From: Planctomycetaceae bacterium | Lineage (GTDB): Bacteria > Planctomycetota > Planctomycetia > Pirellulales > UBA1268 | Assembly (NCBI GenBank): GCA_947464585.1 | Contig: CANHYS010000138.1 | Coordinates: 1 to 6,330, forward strand | Length of the DNA stretch: 6,330 bases | Direction of reading: 5' to 3' | Notes under the pieces: model-generated | What the model was told of the DNA's origin: nothing | What the model saw: only the letters and a program-made list of their open reading frames with translations | The model's database searches: none | Shown here: in pieces, positions 1 through 6,287 of the stretch | Position numbering within the stretch: position 1 is the stretch's first letter | Layout: each line of letters begins with the position of its first letter | Made by a program: the position numbers and the translations under genes

Positions 1-1529
1 ATTTCACGCCGCTGGCCGCGGGTGGTTCGGGGCGGTTCGACCTGCCGCTGGTCTTCGCCGGCTACGGCATCACCGCCCCCGCGGAGCACTACGACGACTA
101 CGCGCCACGCGCGGCCGCCGCGAAAAACAGCTCTGCCAAGGGGGCCGGCGTCGTGGTGTTGCGACAGGAGCCGCAGAAGGACAACCCACATAGCGTGTTC
201 GACGGCAACCAGGCATCGCAGTACGCGGCGCTGGCCCGCAAGGTGGCCAATGCGTCGGAGCACGAGGCCGGGGGCATCATCTTTTGCAACGATGCCGACG
301 CGGACGGCGACACGCTGATGGCCTTCACCCGCGCCGGAGACGGCTCCGAGAACCGCACGATGCCGATCGTGCACCTCCGCCGGTCGCTGGTCAACGACGT
401 GGTGAAGGCGTCGCTCGGCCGGGATCTCGACGCCATCCAGAAGGGAATCGACGATTCGCTCGAGCCGCAGAGCGGCCCCCTCGCCGGCTGGCGGATCCGT
501 GGCCAGACGGCGGTGGAACGGACCGAGACCGAGGGCAGGAACGTGATGGCGATCCTGCCGGGCGTGGGCTGGCCGAAGAGTGGCGTGGACGCCCCCCTCG
601 GGAAGCGGCCTCCTGAATCCGAGACCGTGGTGCTCGGCGCCCACTACGACCACCTCGGCTACGGCGGCGCCAATTCCGCGGCACCGGGTGAGCACACCGT
701 GCATCACGGCGCCGACGACAACGCCAGCGGCACGGCCCTGCTTGTCGAGGTGGCGAGGCGACTCAAGCAGGAGGGGCCGTTTCCGCGGACGATCCTCTTC
801 GTGGCCTTCTCGGGCGAGGAACGGGGCCTGCTCGGCAGCGCCCACTACACGGCGAACGCTGCGGTGCCGCTCGCTGACACCGTCGCGATGGTCAACCTCG
901 ACATGGTGGGGCGGCTCGACGGCAACAAGATCGTGGTGCATGGCACCGGCACCGGCACCGGACTCGACGCGCTCGTCGATCGGTTTGTGGCTGCTCGCGG
1001 ATTCGAGGCGGCCAAGGAACCGGGTGGCTTCGGGCCCAGCGACCATTCGAGCTTCTATGCCCGAAAGATCCCGGTGCTGCACTTGTTCACTGGTTCGCAC
1101 AGCGACTACCACCGCCCTACCGACACCGCCGACAAGATCAACTACGACGGCATGCTGCGGATCACGCGGCTCGTGACCGACATCGTTCGCGACCTGGCCA
1201 CCGCGCCTGAACGGCCGGCCTACATCGAGGTGGCCTCGAAGCAATTCGCCCGTGGTGGCGGCGACCGGCCCTACTTCGGCAGCATTCCCGACTTCGGCAA
1301 GCCTGGGAAGGGCTACGCCATCACCGGCACGACGAAGGATTCGCCTGCCGCGAAGGGCGGGCTCAAGGGGGGCGACGTGATCGTGCGGCTGGGGGAAAGC
1401 GCGGTCACGGGGCTGGAGGATTTCGACAGCGCCCTGCGGAAGCACAAGGGGGGCGAGACGGTGCCGGTGGTGGTGGTGCGGGACGGCGCCGAGGTCACGC
1501 TTCAGATTACGCTCGACCCGCCGAAGTGA
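1..1529 (+). CDS. M28-family zinc aminopeptidase with PA-like and PDZ domains (5' end cut by window)
   Basis: The reading frame is open from the first complete codon at position 3 to TGA at 1527-1529. This gives 508 visible residues, and the start and any signal peptide lie off the left edge. Visible residues 14-190 resemble the PA-like domain of M28 peptidases (FAGYGITAP, then VVVLRQEPQKDNPHSVFDG and GGIIFCND). The catalytic domain carries the full di-zinc set: His214 and Asp216 of HYDHLG, bridging Asp239 of GADDNASG, general base Glu272 and ligand Glu273 of SGEERG, Asp300 of NLDMVG, and His370 of SDYHRPTD. A PDZ domain follows at about residues 422-505 (GYAITGTTKDSPAAKGGLKGGDV). Members of this family remove N-terminal residues from peptides, usually in the periplasm or outside the cell. 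Here the PDZ domain may bind substrate C-termini or regulate access. The terminator just downstream suggests it is transcribed separately from ompH-lpxC-lpxA. The exact substrate is unknown. The family call is firm. Confidence 0.93.
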   Translation, partial: FTPLAAGGSGRFDLPLVFAGYGITAPAEHYDDYAPRAAAAKNSSAKGAGVVVLRQEPQKDNPHSVFDGNQASQYAALARKVANASEHEAGGIIFCNDADADGDTLMAFTRAGDGSENRTMPIVHLRRSLVNDVVKASLGRDLDAIQKGIDDSLEPQSGPLAGWRIRGQTAVERTETEGRNVMAILPGVGWPKSGVDAPLGKRPPESETVVLGAHYDHLGYGGANSAAPGEHTVHHGADDNASGTALLVEVARRLKQEGPFPRTILFVAFSGEERGLLGSAHYTANAAVPLADTVAMVNLDMVGRLDGNKIVVHGTGTGTGLDALVDRFVAARGFEAAKEPGGFGPSDHSSFYARKIPVLHLFTGSHSDYHRPTDTADKINYDGMLRITRLVTDIVRDLATAPERPAYIEVASKQFARGGGDRPYFGSIPDFGKPGKGYAITGTTKDSPAAKGGLKGGDVIVRLGESAVTGLEDFDSALRKHKGGETVPVVVVRDGAEVTLQITLDPPK

Positions 1530-1539
1530 AGCGAAAAGC

Positions 1540-1561
1540 GGCCGCTCCCGGCCCTCTTTTT
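1540..1561 (+). terminator. Intrinsic terminator after the M28 peptidase gene
   Basis: A 5-bp all-GC stem (GGCCG at 1540-1544, CGGCC at 1549-1553) closes a CTCC loop and is followed after CTC by five T (1557-1561). A second T-run lies at 1566-1572. It starts 10 nt after the peptidase stop codon. This is the arrangement expected of a Rho-independent terminator, although the stem is short. Confidence 0.6.
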
Positions 1562-1694
1562 GGCTGTTTTTTGGCCTTGATCCATCCGGCTGGGATCGTC
1601 ATTCTTCCGCCCGCCCTAGGGACCTGAGGCCGACCACGAATCGTTTCGGTGGCGATCGGTCGGCGCCGTAGGTCGCGCGTGAGAAACAACCAGC

Positions 1695-1700
1695 AAGGAG
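1695..1700 (+). promoter_or_regulatory. Shine-Dalgarno site that fixes the ompH start
   Basis: AAGGAG lies 8 nt before the GTG at 1709. An upstream in-frame GTG at 1649 would add 20 Arg-rich residues in front of a clear signal peptide. The site and spacing therefore favour 1709 as the true start. Confidence 0.75.
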
Positions 1701-1708
1701 TGCATTCC

Positions 1709-2371
1709 GTGAACAGGCAACTCGCCAGTATCGTGTGTGCGGCCATCGTGGCCCTGACGCATGCCACCGTCTTCGCCCAGGCTCCCGTCGCCGTGCCGCA
1801 AGGCCAGCCGCAGCAGGTGCGTCCCACGTCGCCGTCGTCCCACGTCGCCGTGATCGACGTCGGCTACATCTTCAAGAACCATGCCCGGTTCAAGGGCGCC
1901 ATGGACAAGATGAAGGACGAGGTCATGGCCGCTGAGAATGCTCTCAAGGGGGATCGCGATCGCATCAACGGCCTGATGGAGCAACTCAAGGGCTTCAATG
2001 TCGGGACGCCGGAATACAAGAAGCTGGAGGCCGAGATTGCCAAGGGGCAGGGCGACTTCAACGTCAATGCGCAGCTCCAGAAGAAGGACTTCATGGACCG
2101 CGAGGCGAAGGTCTACCTGCAGGTCTACACCGAGGTCGAGAAGGCCGTCGCGCAGTTTGCGCGTGAGCACGGAATCGCCGTGGTGTTCCGGTTCGATGGT
2201 GATCCGGTGGACGGCGCCGATCGCAATCAGATCCTGAGGGGCATCACCAAGCCGATCGTGTTCTACGAGGCAGGCAACGACATCACGCCGGACATCCTCA
2301 AGATGCTCAACGGGACTGCCGTGGCCGATCAGACTGGTCGCCCAGGGGCGATGCCCCCGCGGACTCGCTAA
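1709..2371 (+). CDS. OmpH/Skp-family periplasmic chaperone
   Basis: This is a 220-residue protein starting at GTG 1709, chosen for the AAGGAG site 8 nt upstream and because the protein then begins with a normal signal peptide. The signal peptide is MNRQ followed by a hydrophobic core, with likely cleavage after Ala23 (VFA). A short Pro/Gln-rich linker (about 24-45) follows. The OmpH-like domain starts at VAVIDVGYIFKNH (residue 46). Its long charged helices, about 60-160, would form the tentacle-like coiled coil, and it closes with a C-terminal strand region (IAVVFRFDGDPVDG, then ITKPIVFYEAG). Skp/OmpH proteins are trimeric holdases that keep unfolded outer-membrane proteins soluble in the periplasm. 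Its position directly before lpxC and lpxA matches the general habit of ompH sitting beside lipid A genes (in E. coli, skp-lpxD-fabZ-lpxA). Family membership is clear. Orthology to skp and the client range are inferred. Confidence 0.88.
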   Translation: MNRQLASIVCAAIVALTHATVFAQAPVAVPQGQPQQVRPTSPSSHVAVIDVGYIFKNHARFKGAMDKMKDEVMAAENALKGDRDRINGLMEQLKGFNVGTPEYKKLEAEIAKGQGDFNVNAQLQKKDFMDREAKVYLQVYTEVEKAVAQFAREHGIAVVFRFDGDPVDGADRNQILRGITKPIVFYEAGNDITPDILKMLNGTAVADQTGRPGAMPPRTR

Positions 2372-2393
2372 CTGACTGTGGGTCGCCTTGTTC

Positions 2394-2418
2394 GTCCGCG
2401 GGGTTATGGCGGGTTTTT
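2394..2418 (+). promoter_or_regulatory. Possible hairpin with T-run in the ompH-lpxC gap (attenuator or RBS-masking candidate)
   Basis: GTCCGC (2394-2399) can pair with GCGGGT (2409-2414) through four Watson-Crick pairs and two G-T wobbles around a 9-nt loop. A run of five T (2414-2418) follows immediately. The 3' arm overlaps the only purine-rich tract (GGCGGG, 2408-2413) at a suitable distance from the lpxC ATG at 2422. It could act as a weak terminator or mask the ribosome site. The stem is marginal, so it may be chance. Confidence 0.3.
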
Positions 2419-2421
2419 CTC

Positions 2422-3291
2422 ATGCATCAAGCCTCACGACTGCGGTTGCAACGCACGCTCAGGAAGCCGGCGTCCGTCACGGGTGTCGGCTACTGGAGCG
2501 GGCGGGAGAATCGCGTCGAGTTCGAGCCCGCGGCCGCCGGTGCGGGAGTGGTGTTCGTGCGGGCGGATCTGCCTGATCCGGTGACGATTCCCGTCAGTGT
2601 GGACTATCGCATTGAGGCCTCAAGCCGCACGAACCTCTGCGTCGGCGGTGCACGCGTGGAGATGGTGGAGCATGTGTTGAGCGCGCTGGCCGGCCTCGAT
2701 GTCGACTGCTGCCTCGTGCGGGTCTACGGTGAGGAGATGCCGGGCCTCGACGGCTCGTCGCGCGCTTTCGTCGAGGCGATCGACGCCGCGGGAATCGAGG
2801 ACCTGGGCACCGCCATCGACCCGATCGTTGTCGATTCGGTGGTGCGGGTCGGCGATGACACATCCTGGATCGAGGCCTCGCCGCCGAAGTTTGCCGGTCT
2901 CTCGGTCGACTATGAACTCGATTACGGTGACGGTCCGATTGGCAGGCAGATGCTCTCGGTGAGGGTCACGCCGGAGGCGTATCGCGTGGGGCTCGCGGCT
3001 GCACGCACGTTCCTCCCGGCGGCGGATGCCGAGCGGCTCCGGGCGCAGGGCCGCGGGCTTGCCGCCACCACCGATGACCTCTTGATCTTTGGGCCTGACG
3101 GCCCGATTGGGAACACGCTCCGCTGGCCCGACGAATGCGTGCGGCACAAGGTCCTCGATCTGGTGGGCGACCTGACGCTCGCCGGTCGGCCCATCCATGC
3201 CCACATCCGTGCCTGCCGCAGTGGCCACCGGCTGAATGGGGCCCTCGCCGCCCGGCTGGCCGCGGCCCGTCTGCAGCCGGTCTGCTCCTGA
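2422..3291 (+). CDS. lpxC: UDP-3-O-acyl-N-acetylglucosamine deacetylase LpxC
   Basis: This 289-residue zinc enzyme catalyses the committed step of lipid A synthesis, removing the N-acetyl group from UDP-3-O-acyl-GlcNAc in the cytoplasm. The N-terminus shows the family opening QRTLRKPASVTGVGYWSG. The zinc ligands are His84 (VEHVLSAL) plus His242 and Asp246 (RHKVLDLVGD), matching E. coli His79, His238 and Asp242. Glu83 corresponds to the catalytic Glu78, Lys243 to Lys239, and His269 (SGHRLNGAL) to catalytic His265, with the 27-residue His242-His269 spacing preserved. The length is close to the usual 300, and there is no fused FabZ dehydratase domain such as some phyla carry. ATG 2422 is the first start codon in frame and gives the normal N-terminus. 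It lies 50 nt after ompH and 29 nt before lpxA, so co-transcription is likely. All key residues are present, so the enzyme is expected to be active. Confidence 0.96.
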   Translation: MHQASRLRLQRTLRKPASVTGVGYWSGRENRVEFEPAAAGAGVVFVRADLPDPVTIPVSVDYRIEASSRTNLCVGGARVEMVEHVLSALAGLDVDCCLVRVYGEEMPGLDGSSRAFVEAIDAAGIEDLGTAIDPIVVDSVVRVGDDTSWIEASPPKFAGLSVDYELDYGDGPIGRQMLSVRVTPEAYRVGLAAARTFLPAADAERLRAQGRGLAATTDDLLIFGPDGPIGNTLRWPDECVRHKVLDLVGDLTLAGRPIHAHIRACRSGHRLNGALAARLAAARLQPVCS

Positions 3292-3320
3292 AGCCCCTCA
3301 CATCCCCGGAACAACACGGC

Positions 3321-4196
3321 ATGGACGACTTTCAAGCCACTGTGCCGATGCGGGGCGATGTGCCCTCCCGCGGGACTGTGCTCCGGGGGCTGCCGGCCGC
3401 AGTTCATCCGTCGGCCGTTGTCGAGCCTGGGGCGCAACTCGGCGATGATGTCACCATCGGTCCCTTCTGCTGGGTGTCTGCAGGTGCCGTGATCGGTCGG
3501 GGCACGGTGCTCGAGAACCACGTCACCATCATGGGCGACGTGCGGATCGGCGAGCAGAACCAGATTTTTCCCAATGCCGTCATCGGCGGGGAGCCGCAGG
3601 ATCTCAGCTACCGCGGCACGCGGACGCGGGTCGAGATCGGCGACGGAAACATCATCCGGGAAGGCGTCACGATCAATCGCGCCACTGAGAAGGAGGATGG
3701 CGTGACGTCGATCGGCAGCGGCAACTTCCTGATGGCCTGCTGCCACGTGGCGCATGACTGTCGCATCGGCGACCATTGCATTCTGGCCAACGGCACGCTG
3801 CTGGGCGGTCATGTTCGCGTGCACTCGCGCGCGTCGCTGTCCGGAGCAGTCGCCGTCCATCACTGGGCCACGATCGGCGGCTGGTCGTTTGTGGCAGGCC
3901 TCTCCCGCGTGCTTCACGACATTCCCCCGTTCATGCTGTGCGAAGGGCTTCCGGCCCGGCCGCGCTGCATCAACGTGGTGGCGCTCAAGCGGGGTGGTTT
4001 TTCCAAGGAGTCGATCGAGGCGGTGGCCGAGGCACATCGGCTGCTCTATCGCGCGAAGGTGGGGCTGGACTCCGCCCGGGAGATTCTGGGGTCGCAGGGA
4101 ATGCTGCTTCCGGATGTGTTGCAACTGCTCGACTTTCTCACCAGGCAAAAAGAAGGGCGGCACGGACGCGCCCGCGAACAAAGGAGGGCGGCATGA
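3321..4196 (+). CDS. lpxA: Acyl-ACP--UDP-N-acetylglucosamine O-acyltransferase LpxA
   Basis: This 291-residue enzyme transfers a 3-hydroxyacyl chain from ACP to the 3 position of UDP-GlcNAc, the first step of lipid A synthesis. Left-handed beta-helix hexapeptide repeats begin at VHPSAVVEPGAQLGDDVTIG (from about residue 28), and the C-terminal helical part includes ALKRGGFSKESIEAV. Catalytic His145 and neighbouring His142 lie in CHVAHDC, His164 in GGHV and His180 in VHHW. These match E. coli His125, 122, 144 and 160 with a constant offset of 20, reflecting a longer N-terminus. Asp94 matches Asp74, but the residue matching Lys76 is Ser96. The residue matching Gly173, a known acyl-length determinant in E. 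coli, is Gly193. ATG 3321 is chosen because the earlier in-frame start at 3135 would lie inside lpxC; its ribosome site is weak. The C-terminus is a basic tail (EGRHGRAREQRRAA) whose codons contain the next gene's ribosome site. Confidence 0.95.
   Translation: MDDFQATVPMRGDVPSRGTVLRGLPAAVHPSAVVEPGAQLGDDVTIGPFCWVSAGAVIGRGTVLENHVTIMGDVRIGEQNQIFPNAVIGGEPQDLSYRGTRTRVEIGDGNIIREGVTINRATEKEDGVTSIGSGNFLMACCHVAHDCRIGDHCILANGTLLGGHVRVHSRASLSGAVAVHHWATIGGWSFVAGLSRVLHDIPPFMLCEGLPARPRCINVVALKRGGFSKESIEAVAEAHRLLYRAKVGLDSAREILGSQGMLLPDVLQLLDFLTRQKEGRHGRAREQRRAA
4181..4187 (+). promoter_or_regulatory. Strong Shine-Dalgarno site of the oxidoreductase, inside the lpxA 3' end
   Basis: AAGGAGG lies 5 nt before the ATG at 4193. 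That ATG overlaps the lpxA TGA as ATGA. This decides the start over longer in-frame alternatives such as 3776, which lie within lpxA, and it implies translational coupling of the two genes. Confidence 0.8.
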
Positions 4197-5239
4197 CGCG
4201 GACGAAGGTGGCTGTGATCGGGTGCGGACATCTGGGAACGATTCATGCCCGTCTGCTTGCTGCGCGGGCCGATGCCGAGCTCGTCGCCGTGGTCGATCCC
4301 GTACCCGAATCGCGGCAACGGGTCGCCGAGGCTCATGGCTGTCGGGCACTTGCCGAACCGCAGGAACTCGTCGGTCTGGCTGATGCGGTCGTCGTCGCGG
4401 CTCCCACCTGCCTTCACGCGGAGGTGTCGCTCCCCCTGCTGTCGCAGGGGCTCGACCTCCTGATCGAGAAGCCGATCGCCGCCGATCGTCGCGAGGCGGA
4501 CAAGATCGTGGCCGCCGCCGATCGCCATGGCCGGATCGTCGCCGTGGGGCACGTGGAGCGGTTCAATCCCGCCTGGCGGATGGCCGTCGAGCGCTGCGGT
4601 CGGGTCGTGGCGGTCGAATCGGCGAGACTCGCACCGTTCACGTTCCGATCGCTCGACGTCGGCGTCGTGCTCGATCTCATGATCCACGACATCGATCTCG
4701 TGCTCTCGCTCGAGCCCGGCAAGCTCACGCGTGTCGAGTCGCAGGGTCTCGTCGCGACGGGTGGCCACGAGGATGCCGTCCGGGCCCGGCTCGTCTTCTC
4801 CTCCGGACTGGTCGCCGATCTCTCCGCCTCGCGGATCCATCCCACGCTCAGTCGTCGGGTGTCGCTGTGGGGCACGCAGGGGATCGTCGCTGCCGACTTC
4901 AATGCGAAGACCGTCGAGGTCGTGGCGCCGTCTCCTTCTGTCCAGCGTGGCGACTTCGACGCAGCGGCCGTGCCGCCGGCTGACCGGGCCGCGCTCAAGG
5001 ACCGCTTCTTCGCTGAAATCCTGCCGCGGGAAACGCTGACCGTGCCCGACGCCAATGCGATCGCCTGCGAGCACGACGACTTTCTCGCGGCGGTGCGGTC
5101 GCGTCGGCCGGCCCTCGTGCCGGCATCGGCCGGTGCTGCGGCGCTCGACATTGCCATGCGGGTGCTCGACGGCCTTGTCTGCGTCCGCCTGGGTGCCGGC
5201 TCGCCGACCGTGGTGGTGCCGTCCCACGCCGCAGCCTGA
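4193..5239 (+). CDS. Gfo/Idh/MocA-family NAD(P)-dependent oxidoreductase, possible UDP-sugar 3-dehydrogenase
   Basis: This is a 348-residue protein. The N-terminal Rossmann fold opens with VAVIGCGHLGTIHARLL (GxGxxG at residues 10-15), and an acidic residue in VAVVDPVPES is suited to binding the cofactor ribose. Lys93 in IEKPIA is the conserved catalytic-site lysine of the family. HVERFNPAW follows, and then HDIDLVL (His165, Asp166, Asp168) lies in the C-terminal substrate domain. The ERFNP and VVLDLMIHDIDLVL segments recall UDP-GlcNAc 3-dehydrogenases of the GnnA type, judged from memory. The start is fixed by a strong ribosome site and a 4-nt ATGA overlap with lpxA, so it is almost certainly made together with LpxA. 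In Acidithiobacillus ferrooxidans, gnnA lies beside lpxA and works with the aminotransferase GnnB to make UDP-GlcNAc3N. No gnnB is seen here. Family membership is firm. The nucleotide-sugar substrate is inferred, and another 3-keto-sugar role is possible. Confidence 0.88.
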   Translation: MTRTKVAVIGCGHLGTIHARLLAARADAELVAVVDPVPESRQRVAEAHGCRALAEPQELVGLADAVVVAAPTCLHAEVSLPLLSQGLDLLIEKPIAADRREADKIVAAADRHGRIVAVGHVERFNPAWRMAVERCGRVVAVESARLAPFTFRSLDVGVVLDLMIHDIDLVLSLEPGKLTRVESQGLVATGGHEDAVRARLVFSSGLVADLSASRIHPTLSRRVSLWGTQGIVAADFNAKTVEVVAPSPSVQRGDFDAAAVPPADRAALKDRFFAEILPRETLTVPDANAIACEHDDFLAAVRSRRPALVPASAGAAALDIAMRVLDGLVCVRLGAGSPTVVVPSHAAA

Positions 5240-5339
5240 CCCCTTCGACCGGCGCTCGCCGACGTTCCTGCGCAGTCGACGCAACCGTCATCGATGGCCG
5301 CCCTGCCAGGTGGACTTGCGGCCGACGGCACCGGACGAA

Positions 5340-5355
5340 CGGGCTGCGCAGCCCG
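5340..5355. repeat. Perfect 16-bp palindrome in the gap before the coiled-coil gene
   Basis: CGGGCTGCGCAGCCCG reads the same on both strands. It can fold as a 6-bp stem with a GCGC loop. No T-run follows, so it does not look like an intrinsic terminator. It sits about 100 nt before the next start codon within an otherwise featureless 211-nt gap (5240-5450), a position suited to a protein-binding site. I could not find convincing -35/-10 boxes nearby. Chance palindromes are more likely at this GC content. Confidence 0.35.
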
Positions 5356-5439
5356 GAGGGATGCGGTCAAGATGGCCACGGCATGCGCCGAAGAGAAACG
5401 GGTGGGGGCCTGGGGACTCCCGTGTCACTTTCGATCAGC

Positions 5440-5445
5440 AGGGGG
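5440..5445 (+). promoter_or_regulatory. Ribosome binding site of the coiled-coil membrane protein
   Basis: AGGGGG lies 5 nt before ATG 5451. The alternative in-frame ATG at 5361 has a GGAGGG directly abutting it with no spacer. It would also add 30 residues of non-conserved appearance ahead of the membrane segment, so 5451 is preferred. Confidence 0.5.
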
Positions 5446-5450
5446 CAGCC

Positions 5451-6287
5451 ATGGAAATGCACGATCGGATGTCGCAGATTGAGGAGGAAACCCACCGCAG
5501 CGGCAACGCTGCGCGTTTTCTACCCGCCGCGAGTATCGTCGTGGCCGCGTTTTCCTTCATGCTCACCACCGTCGTGTGGCGGTTGGTCCACCAGACCAGC
5601 GCCGTCGAGGCCGCGGTGCAGGAAAGCATCGACGGGATCAATCGTTTCAGTGCCGCCAACAGTGATGAACTGTCACGGCTTCACGAGGGGCTAGCCCGGC
5701 AGAATGCCGCGGCCGTCGCGCTGGAGGCGAGGCTCGCCAAGGTCGAGTCGACGGGCGTTGCGAGCCTGGAGCGGATGCAATCGCTCGGCGCCGACATGGC
5801 CGGGCAATGGGCCGCTGCCGACCAGGTGCGGCAGGAACTGACGAGGGCCACGACGGCCATCTCCCAGACGCGCCAGGAGATCATGGAACGGCTGGCCGTT
5901 CACGCTGATCGCAACGCGACGGCACGCGACGCGATGATTCGACAGGTGAACGAAGCGATCACGCAGATGGAGCGGACACTGCTCGCTCAGGCCACCGACT
6001 TCCAACAGCAGAAGCAGCAATTCGACGCGGCCGCCGAGCGTGACCGTGCGACGCGGAGGGCGATGCTCAACGAGGCGACGCAGGCCTTCGCCGTGCAGGT
6101 TGAAGGACTGCGGCAGATTCTGGATGGGCTGCAGGTCGAGGCCGGCGAAGTGGGTGGCACGATGACTCCCGACACGCCGAAGGCGGCAGTGGAATCCGCA
6201 GTCGGTGGTGCTGGCGACGCCGCGAAGCCCGACAAGGCAGGGGAGCCGGCTACCGCTGCGTTGGGTAAGGAGGGCGTGCTCGAGTAG
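5451..6287 (+). CDS. Single-pass membrane protein with long coiled coil, function unknown
   Basis: I do not recognise a family. The 278-residue product has a short, mostly acidic N-terminal segment (1-22). One hydrophobic span of about residues 23-43 follows (FLPAASIVVAAFSFMLTTVVW). Then comes about 180 residues rich in Ala, Gln, Glu and Arg with few helix breakers, roughly 47-230, which is typical of an extended coiled coil. The tail, about 231-278, is low in complexity and rich in Gly, Ala, Pro and Lys (GEVGGTMTPDTPKAAVESAV and onward). The span lacks a clear signal-peptidase site, so it is probably an anchor. The charges do not settle which side the coiled coil faces. The gene lies 211 nt after the oxidoreductase, so it may have its own promoter. 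Its place beside lipid A genes hints at an envelope role, but that is weak evidence. Length, start and codon use look like a real gene. Confidence 0.75.
   Translation: MEMHDRMSQIEEETHRSGNAARFLPAASIVVAAFSFMLTTVVWRLVHQTSAVEAAVQESIDGINRFSAANSDELSRLHEGLARQNAAAVALEARLAKVESTGVASLERMQSLGADMAGQWAAADQVRQELTRATTAISQTRQEIMERLAVHADRNATARDAMIRQVNEAITQMERTLLAQATDFQQQKQQFDAAAERDRATRRAMLNEATQAFAVQVEGLRQILDGLQVEAGEVGGTMTPDTPKAAVESAVGGAGDAAKPDKAGEPATAALGKEGVLE

Noticed and set aside
942..960. Triple GGCACC tandem in the M28 gene
   Set aside because: It simply encodes a Gly-Thr repeat (HGTGTGTG) in the catalytic domain and keeps frame. There is no sign of a mobile or phase-variable repeat.
1577..1605. Possible promoter for ompH (TTGATC, 17-nt spacer, CATTCT)
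   Set aside because: The -10 matches the consensus at only three of six positions, so I do not consider it supportable, although some promoter between 1562 and 1694 is likely.
1649..1708. Longer ompH start at GTG 1649
   Set aside because: It would put an Arg-rich 20-residue stretch before a clean signal peptide. GTG 1709 has AAGGAG at ideal spacing.
3135..3320. Upstream extension of the lpxA frame into lpxC
   Set aside because: The extra 62 residues would overlap the conserved catalytic end of lpxC in another frame, and they read as Pro/Arg/Gly-rich sequence without LpxA features.
2922..4349. 475-residue open frame on the - strand across lpxC, lpxA and the start of the oxidoreductase
   Set aside because: It lies opposite three well-supported genes, and its translation is rich in Arg, His, Pro and Ala without any family motif. 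Long antisense frames are expected in GC-rich coding DNA.
5250..5261. Short hairpin CGGC-GCTC-GCCG after the oxidoreductase gene
   Set aside because: The stem is only 4 bp and no T-run follows. This is not convincing as a terminator in GC-rich DNA.
4046..5284. 412-residue open frame on the - strand opposite the oxidoreductase
   Set aside because: It mirrors the codon bias of the real gene, its composition is dominated by Arg, His, Asp and Gly, and it has no recognisable domain or ribosome site.
5294..5482. Small + strand open frame in the gap before the coiled-coil gene
   Set aside because: It overlaps the start of the coiled-coil gene in another frame, has no ribosome site I can see, and shows no motif.
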